This document shows positions 59,630 to 64,000 of a stretch of 64,000 nucleotides of DNA, piece after piece. The notes under the pieces are model-generated. The model was given only the letters and a program-made list of their open reading frames with translations, did not search any database and was not told the origin of the DNA. Position numbers and translations under genes: made by a program. The DNA lies in contig NZ_JH379027.1 of NCBI RefSeq assembly GCF_000235505.1, positions 3,121,456-3,185,455 on the forward strand, read 5' to 3'. The number at the start of each line of letters is the position of its first letter. Position 1 is the stretch's first letter. This DNA is from Hungatella hathewayi WAL-18680 (GTDB lineage Bacteria; Bacillota; Clostridia; Lachnospirales; Lachnospiraceae).

Positions 59630-60040
59630 TTATGTTTCACTCGTACTTCCAATTTCAAGCAAATTCCCCTCTGGGTCAGCTACATAAAAATTGCGGATAC
59701 CGAAAGGATAAGTGATGGGTTCTCCTGTGGGAAACTGCACACCCAGCTTTGACAGACGCTCATACTCCAAATCTACCTCAGCAAAATTGGATAGCCAAAG
59801 GGCGATTTCAAATGTCTGATTGATACCCTTTGGAAGTACATAGTCTTCTCCTATTGCCTTAACAAATTCTTTCCTGCTATACATAAATAAGGATAGTTCT
59901 CCACTTGCAGTTTCAAAATCCGCAAAAGGTCCACCACTCCATTGAGTTTGAAAGCCTAGTGTATCTCTATAAAATCGAACCATATTTTCTATGTCACCAA
60001 CCAGTAGACTCACACCAATACGTACATCTTTTCCATTCAT
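59630..60040 (-). CDS. VOC-family protein (glyoxalase/bleomycin-resistance-like)
   Basis: 136 residues from ATG 60040, with GAGGAGG upstream; the longer start would translate the element (MEFVEEVLI). RIGVSLLVGDIENMVRFYRDTLGFQTQW and LGVQFPTGEPITYPFGIRNFYVADPEGNLLEIGS are the two paired beta-alpha-beta-beta-beta modules. His/Glu metal ligands are only partly present. May bind a drug or metabolise an aldehyde; substrate unknown. Confidence 0.87.
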   Translation of the reverse strand: MNGKDVRIGVSLLVGDIENMVRFYRDTLGFQTQWSGGPFADFETASGELSLFMYSRKEFVKAIGEDYVLPKGINQTFEIALWLSNFAEVDLEYERLSKLGVQFPTGEPITYPFGIRNFYVADPEGNLLEIGSTSET

Positions 60041-60056
60041 TATCAATACCTCCTCT

Positions 60057-60104
60057 ACAAATTCCAATTTTGCGTTCTACTTAGCACCTCGATAAACATG
60101 AATT
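60057..60104 (-). repeat. Cassette intergenic element (reference copy)
   Basis: 48 bases, identical at 45 positions to 62118-62165. Left end ACAAATTCCAATTTTGCG, right end CTCGATAAACATGAATT. It meets the stop codon of the gene at 60104 and ends next to the GAGGAGG of the VOC gene. Confidence 0.9.
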
Positions 60105-60622
60105 TATTTAATGGGTTTCCAACCTAATTCTATACATATTTTTTTAATTTCATTCTGCACTACTGAGCCGAACACCCAAACTTCTTGTCTCCACGGATGA
60201 CCTAAATACCCGTTTTCAAATTTTTCGTCGATAAAAAAATAGTAATCCCCATCCGGATAAAATGATGGGAAAAAGGCATTATATCCGCCTCCTGAATATC
60301 TCTCACCATCAACCCATGTATCTTGTTGTTCTTGAATATTATATGGACTGAATACAAACGCACTGTGGTGCCAGTCTAACGCATACCATTTTCTATCATC
60401 TGATGTGCAACAAATCAGACATTTTCTGATCAAATCGTCCATTTGGTCAATTTGACCCTCATTCATATTTTCTATTGCATAAATTGAGTATGAAGAGGCT
60501 ATTTCAAATGGCAATGTGCCTCCTAAAGAATGGCCTCTATATTCACAAGACGGCTTAAAATTCAACTTATCATAGACCTTATTCCAAATAGCGTTATACT
60601 CGGCATTATCGCTAATTAGCAC
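60104..60622 (-). CDS. DUF2716 family protein
   Basis: 172 residues. W-K ... then the C-terminal FFPSFYPDGDYYFFIDEKFENGYLGHPWRQEVWVFG is a close match to the FYPDGDYYxFxxxDFxxGxLGHPWxxxxxVFG core of DUF2716. The N-terminal ISDNAEYNAIWNKVYDKLNFKPS is also usual. Soluble, function unknown, often in accessory islands of Bacillus and Clostridia. ATG follows an A-rich, weakly matched ribosome site (AAGAAGG). Confidence 0.85.
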   Translation of the reverse strand: MLISDNAEYNAIWNKVYDKLNFKPSCEYRGHSLGGTLPFEIASSYSIYAIENMNEGQIDQMDDLIRKCLICCTSDDRKWYALDWHHSAFVFSPYNIQEQQDTWVDGERYSGGGYNAFFPSFYPDGDYYFFIDEKFENGYLGHPWRQEVWVFGSVVQNEIKKICIELGWKPIK

Positions 60623-60644
60623 TTTCTTTCACCGCCTTCTTTGT

Positions 60645-60680
60645 ACAAATTCCGATTTACTTACCCGCTAAACTGGAATT
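60645..60680 (-). repeat. Cassette intergenic element, short copy
   Basis: ACAAATTCCGATTTACTTAC with right end CGCTAAACTGGAATT, 36 bases. A second CCCCAGTTATTGGGAATT motif follows at 60698-60716, apparently another half end before the next stop codon. Confidence 0.8.
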
Positions 60681-60729
60681 GTCACTCCGCGTAACTCCCC
60701 AGTTATTGGGAATTGTTTCTTTTGACTCT

Positions 60730-61482
60730 TTAATCAAAAATATCTTTTACAGTATATTTTATCTCGTCATTTTCTTTTGAAAAACTAACTTCACATGTAT
60801 ATATGGTTCCGTCAACTGTCAGTAATTTCAGAGAAACAACTCCATTTCCTATATACGCAAATTCTGGTTCTGATGCAAGTTCAGCAGAGATACCCATCTT
60901 TTGAAAATATCCCTCGCTGTCCATAAATGCCACTTCAACAGTTCCCATATCTATATCTTTCAACAAAACAGCACCAACCCGCTCAAATGCATAATCGGAA
61001 ATAACTTCATAGTCCACTATTTCTAAATGAGCATCTTGATTAAACCGAGCAGAAAATTTATTCTTTATGTTTTCTTCCGTCCATACTTTGTTCTCATTAC
61101 TTTCAGAAAATGTAACTTTCTCTGCTATGAAGCTGACACTTCCACTTGCTTTTTTCCCAGTTACCGTAACCGTGTATGTCCCGCTTTTTTCGATTTTTAT
61201 AGTAAACTCTTCCGATCCAGAAATAACATCATTTACATAAAGAGGCTCTTCTTTATCTTTCTGTATTTTAACTGATAAATTTCCTCTACTGATATCAATT
61301 TTCGCTTTTATAAAATTTCCAGTTTCTAAAACCAAGTCCTGTGAATCCGTTGTGTTCAGTGTAGAGAACTCCATAATCAACTGATTTTCATTTCCTGTTC
61401 GGCTTCCGTTAAAATCGGGAGTACACCCCATCAGTGAGAAAATAATTATCATAACGCTTAAAATGCTAAATAATTTTTTCAT
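60730..61482 (-). CDS. Lipoprotein, long paralogue
   Basis: 250 residues. Lipobox FSLMGCTPDFNG (Cys near 20). Residues 20-115 are homologous to the whole short lipoprotein at 54561-54935 (NTTDSQDL, LSVKIQKD, TVTGKKASGSVSF). The additional C-terminal half (ENIKNKFSARFNQDAHLEIVDYEVISDYAFERVG ... EVSFSKENDEIKYTVKDIF) has no relative there, so the pair arose by duplication plus gain or loss of a domain. Extracytoplasmic binding role is possible. Confidence 0.78.
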   Translation of the reverse strand: MKKLFSILSVMIIIFSLMGCTPDFNGSRTGNENQLIMEFSTLNTTDSQDLVLETGNFIKAKIDISRGNLSVKIQKDKEEPLYVNDVISGSEEFTIKIEKSGTYTVTVTGKKASGSVSFIAEKVTFSESNENKVWTEENIKNKFSARFNQDAHLEIVDYEVISDYAFERVGAVLLKDIDMGTVEVAFMDSEGYFQKMGISAELASEPEFAYIGNGVVSLKLLTVDGTIYTCEVSFSKENDEIKYTVKDIFD

Positions 61483-61514
61483 AGTCCCCTTCCCATCAAC
61501 TTCAAATCAAAAGT

Positions 61515-61688
61515 TTACTTTTTCGATATTCGTTTGTCAATTTGATAAAAAACTTCACCCAGCATCAAACAGGCAATACCAAATACGCCCATTTTTAACG
61601 GTTCAAAATCTGGTAACAACATATATCCTAATCCGCCGCCGACAACCATAGCGATAACAAGTAATAGTAATCTTCCAAAATGTTTCAT
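61515..61688 (-). CDS. Small two-helix membrane protein
   Basis: 57 residues from ATG 61688, GGAGG upstream. Helix 1 FGRLLLLVIAMVVGGGLGYMLL and helix 2 MGVFGIACLMLGEVFYQI, ending KRISKK. Function unknown. One gene between two elements, like a single-gene cassette. Confidence 0.7.
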   Translation of the reverse strand: MKHFGRLLLLVIAMVVGGGLGYMLLPDFEPLKMGVFGIACLMLGEVFYQIDKRISKK

Positions 61689-61731
61689 AGCTTTGCCTCC
61701 ATTTTCCAACTTCCACTTGAACAGCCTGATA

Positions 61732-61819
61732 AACTGATATACAGCATCTTTTTTATGCTGTATCCTCCCCTACGACTTTCTATTTTGCGCACTATTCAAC
61801 ACCCCTGCAAACTGGAATT
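61732..61819 (-). repeat. Cassette intergenic element with internal hairpin
   Basis: The left part CTGATAAACTG precedes a perfect 7-bp hairpin (ACAGCAT / ATGCTGT, 61741-61762). The right block (61775-61819) matches 58398-58442 at 40 of 45 positions and ends in CAAACTGGAATT, meeting the stop codon of the next gene. Confidence 0.85.
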
Positions 61820-61823
61820 GTTT

Positions 61824-62102
61824 TTATTGTAAATCACCTTTAGAAACTGCCATCGAAGGATAATGAGAAAGTTCTGTCAAATTAACATTTAGTGGCACAC
61901 TATAAACCATGTAATAATTATTGGGATTGGCTGCTGTCAATTCATTCACTTTTTGTTCTGCTAAATCTTTATCGTTTGTTGCATATACAACTGATACTAC
62001 ACCTACTTTTTCACTCTCTGTATCTTGTATATTTCCACATAGTATTAGTTTTAATGGAGCTTCTCCACTCAGCCCTTGCTTGATATAGTCCTCATATTCC
62101 AT
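61824..62102 (-). CDS. Uncharacterised small soluble protein
   Basis: 92 residues, ATG after GGAGGAG (element RBS). Sequence LKLILCGNIQDTESEKVGVVSVVYATNDKDLAEQKVNELTAANPNNYYMVYSVPLNV has no recognised domain. Clean flanking by two element copies makes it the best single-gene cassette example in the window. Confidence 0.7.
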   Translation of the reverse strand: MEYEDYIKQGLSGEAPLKLILCGNIQDTESEKVGVVSVVYATNDKDLAEQKVNELTAANPNNYYMVYSVPLNVNLTELSHYPSMAVSKGDLQ

Positions 62103-62117
62103 AGTACATTCTCCTCC

Positions 62118-62165
62118 ACAAATTCCGATTTTGCGTTCTACTTAGTTCCTCGATAAACATGAATT
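62118..62165 (-). repeat. Cassette intergenic element (reference copy)
   Basis: 48 bases, 45 identical to 60057-60104. ACAAATTCCGATTTTGCG at one end, CGATAAACATGAATT at the other. It is followed by a truncated gene end rather than a full gene. Confidence 0.9.
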
Positions 62166-62179
62166 GACCGAGTTGATAG

Positions 62180-62293
62180 TTACCGCCTTCTAACACTCCA
62201 TTCATCATCTTGAGCTTTTCTTTCAGCATAGTAACCGCAGGGCATGTCCTTTAGAATACCAACAGAATTATCTAAGTCGAATACTGATTTTAA
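62180..62293 (-). pseudogene. C-terminal gene remnant
   Basis: A 37-codon open stretch ending in TAA at 62180 encodes LKSVFDLDNSVGILKDMPCG and then YYAERKAQDDEWSVRRR, protein-like sequence without an upstream start or ribosome site (an in-frame TAG precedes it). It appears to be the tail of a lost gene sitting directly before an element. The rest of the 62294-62384 gap is AT-rich with nothing seen. Confidence 0.5.
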
Positions 62294-62384
62294 CTAATAA
62301 AAAGATAATCATATGTAAATTTTTTCATTTTTAACTTTGGATTTTTTTCTCACCGTGCTGCCTAATTGCTCGACAGACTAGAAG

Positions 62385-63041
62385 TTAGTCAAAATATTCT
62401 TCAAGGGCAGTACGAATCGGTTCTCTGATGTCAATATTATTTATATCGTACATTTTTTCCTCAAAGAAATGGACTTTATTTGACACTCCCCAAAAGTTTT
62501 GATTAAGCCATTCTTCCTGATCCACACCATATCTGATAAGCAAATCAAGGACTTCAAATAATCTCTTTTTAGTTATTTCTTGTATATCAGGGTAAGCTTT
62601 TTTTCTCTCCAAAATCATTTCTGCTCTATTTACTGCCGTACCTATTGGAAGTGTGTCTGATGATGTTTTTCGATTAGGATTGGCCCCATTCTCAAGTAAT
62701 TTTTCAATCAAATAGATATACTTTTCGGAATGACCATACTGTTTATAGCATAGTGAAGAAAATACGCCGATGATAGCATCATGCAGGACAGACATACAAA
62801 CGCTATGAGGCGGAACAAGTGCAGGGTCTTCCATGAAATCGGAGTCAGCTCCATTTTCAAGCAAAAGCTCTATGATCTCAAATTCTCCGCATTTGACCGC
62901 TACTTGTAATGGCGATTGCCCAATATCCTTTTTAGGTGCTTTTGCATTATAAACCTCATTTACAACGGAGATATTTTTCAATATTGCTGCCTGCACTGCT
63001 TCAATATCACTGTGCCTTATATCTTTAAATAATTTATTCAT
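62385..63041 (-). CDS. Ankyrin-repeat protein
   Basis: 218 residues from ATG 63041; the longer reading takes in intergenic sequence. Ankyrin units are visible at about 40-72 (QSPLQVAVKCGEFEIIELLLENGAD) and about 85-125 (CMSVLHDAIIG ... YIYLIEKLLENGANPN), with weaker ones following (LFEVLDLLIRYGVD). Mediates protein binding. No signal peptide or catalytic domain. Its stop lies in a CTCGACAGACTAGAAGTTAG element-end remnant. Confidence 0.85.
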   Translation of the reverse strand: MNKLFKDIRHSDIEAVQAAILKNISVVNEVYNAKAPKKDIGQSPLQVAVKCGEFEIIELLLENGADSDFMEDPALVPPHSVCMSVLHDAIIGVFSSLCYKQYGHSEKYIYLIEKLLENGANPNRKTSSDTLPIGTAVNRAEMILERKKAYPDIQEITKKRLFEVLDLLIRYGVDQEEWLNQNFWGVSNKVHFFEEKMYDINNIDIREPIRTALEEYFD

Positions 63042-63069
63042 TCCAATCCTCACAACTTCTGATTTATCA

Positions 63070-63555
63070 CTAGGAAACTGATTTACGCACAGCAACCTCT
63101 GCACAGACCAGCGCGGCTATATGCTCTGCTGTTTCCGGGGTCAGCGGGAAGAACATTCCGTCATTGCGGCATTTTTTATGTATATTGCCATTCAGGGTAT
63201 AAATAAAACCTTTCACGCAGGTATCGCTGCAGGCATTTGGGTCGATAAGGCGTTTGCAATCGCGGGAAGCAGTCATTTTCTTTTGCATGTCAGCAGGCAA
63301 AGACGCGATGACATCCTCATATTTGCCAGCATTATCCCCGTAAATCCTTGCCAGGATACCTGACTTGCGGAATACCCAGTTCATGACTGTTTTCTTATTG
63401 AACTGGTATATGGCAACGTAGCCGCTTTTTGCCTCCTTGATTACAAGGTCACAGCCCTGCTCTATCAGTCTGTTATTCAGTTCCTCCACAAATGCCCGGT
63501 CCTCTGACGCAACTCCCTCTAGAAAATCATTAAATGATGCCTTTTCTTTTGCCAT
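63070..63555 (-). CDS. Uncharacterised protein with Cys cluster
   Basis: 161 residues from ATG 63555. Conserved-looking parts are SFNDFLEGVASEDRAFVEELNNRLIEQGC, AKSGYVAIYQFNKKTVMNWVFRKSGILARIYGDNAG and a Cys-rich segment DCKRLIDPNACSDTCVKG followed by KKCRNDG, which could bind metal. I recall similar unnamed proteins in other Clostridia. Function unknown. Confidence 0.68.
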   Translation of the reverse strand: MAKEKASFNDFLEGVASEDRAFVEELNNRLIEQGCDLVIKEAKSGYVAIYQFNKKTVMNWVFRKSGILARIYGDNAGKYEDVIASLPADMQKKMTASRDCKRLIDPNACSDTCVKGFIYTLNGNIHKKCRNDGMFFPLTPETAEHIAALVCAEVAVRKSVS

Positions 63556-63606
63556 TATTTTTTCCTCTCTCAACTTTAGACTTCGATAATATCTCTTATC
63601 ACTGTC

Positions 63607-64000
63607 TCATTTTACTTTTTCCATAACAAAATTTATAAGAAAAATCCCCTGTCTCTCTACCTTCTGCTCTTTTACAACCTGATACCCTCTTTTTTCAAAA
63701 AATGGTCTTGCCGTAATGGAGGCATGGGTGCGAATTTTCCCCTGAACGGATTCCTCTAACTGGTTGCAAATAGCAGTGGCAATCCCTTTTCTTTGATAAT
63801 CCGCATGAACATACAGACGGTCAAGATAACCAGTTTTATCGATATCTCCAAAACCTGTAATGATATCGCCATCAACTGCAACAACACTCACATGATCTTG
63901 AAACGATTGGTTCCACTTATCCAAATCTATCTTCCCGGTCGCCCATGCATCTAACTGCTCATCTGTATAATCTCCTGCATTGATAGTGTGAACCGTATGA
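63607..64000 (-). CDS. GNAT acetyltransferase, YafP-like (5' end outside window)
   Basis: The frame is open to the right edge; translation of 63925-63999 gives AGDYTDEQLDAWATGKIDL, a typical N-terminal segment of YafP-type GNATs, so the gene starts beyond 64000. LDRLYVHADYQRKGIATAICNQLEESVQGKIRTHASITARPFFEKRGYQVVKEQKVERQG is the acetyl-CoA loop and C-terminal motif. Substrate unknown. A TTG at 63924 is not the true start. Confidence 0.88.
   Translation of the reverse strand, partial: HTVHTINAGDYTDEQLDAWATGKIDLDKWNQSFQDHVSVVAVDGDIITGFGDIDKTGYLDRLYVHADYQRKGIATAICNQLEESVQGKIRTHASITARPFFEKRGYQVVKEQKVERQGIFLINFVMEKVK

Noticed and set aside
61741-61762. Terminator hairpin ACAGCAT / ATGCTGT
   Set aside because: The A/T run is in the loop rather than after the stem in the transcribed direction; treated as part of the cassette element.
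58363-62165. CRISPR array from the recurring 48-base repeats
   Set aside because: Copies are hundreds of bases apart with genes between them and vary in length. No spacers of constant size and no cas genes.
47546-64000. Canonical class 1 or Vibrio-type integron attC sites
   Set aside because: The RYYYAAC ... GTTRRRY core is not found in the expected orientation and no integrase gene is present in the window.

Overview
The window reads as chromosome of a Gram-positive gut anaerobe of the Clostridia, most likely a Lachnospiraceae (cluster XIVa) relative. Supporting signs are strong GGAGG ribosome sites, SipW-type signal peptidases, a BMP-type nucleoside ABC transporter, split transketolase genes, an oxygen-sensitive glycyl radical enzyme, plant-glycan hydrolases and TRAP uptake. 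Nearly all genes lie on the minus strand. No rRNA, tRNA, CRISPR array, phage or insertion sequence was seen. Base composition alternates: the metabolic core (about 12-47.5 kb) is GC-rich, while 9.5-11.6 kb and 47.5-64 kb are visibly AT-rich and look acquired.

Layout. (1) 1-7.8 kb: a surface/matrix operon read leftward from a promoter at about 7.78 kb. A cyclic-di-GMP-I type riboswitch with its own terminator stands before two SipW (ER-type) signal peptidases, three small proteins sharing a SipW/TasA-like N-terminal signature, a membrane-anchored linker protein, and a very large low-complexity surface protein that runs off the left edge. (2) 8.0-9.3 kb: a SnoaL-like protein and a hydroxysteroid-dehydrogenase-like SDR. 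(3) 9.4-11.6 kb: a small AT-rich gene array. (4) 11.8-24.1 kb: zinc-ribbon protein, GH115 alpha-glucuronidase, HEPN-MNT toxin-antitoxin pair, AraC regulator, two esterases, GH31 glycosidase and a TRAP transporter, which together suggest use of decorated xylan and uronates. A striking 151-nt fold-back element precedes the second esterase. (5) 24.1-41.0 kb: nucleoside and pentose use: deoC, udp, cdd, a sulfatase, a nucleoside ABC transporter with a Crp/Fnr regulator, rpiB, lacI, rpe, nucleoside hydrolase, split transketolase, and the YjjI/YjjW glycyl radical pair. (6) 41.2-47.5 kb: a DUF2089 operon and a LytTR two-component system with a three-gene ABC exporter.

(7) 47.5-64 kb: about 25 small, mostly unrelated genes, all on the minus strand: six GNAT acetyltransferases, alpha/beta and metallo-hydrolases, VOC, hexapeptide transferase, DUF1697, DUF2716, DUF3784, HipA-like kinase, XRE regulator, lipoproteins and small membrane proteins. 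Many are separated by copies of one family of short intergenic elements. In the clearest copies an element fills the whole gap, from the stop codon of one gene to the ribosome site of the next, and its ends are inverted repeats (AAATTCCRRTTT type). The same elements occur in the 9.4-11.6 kb array. This looks like an integron-like gene-cassette array, but the elements do not fit the canonical attC core and no recombinase lies in the window. It is the strongest candidate for an undescribed system here, followed by the c-di-GMP-switched SipW/TasA-like operon.
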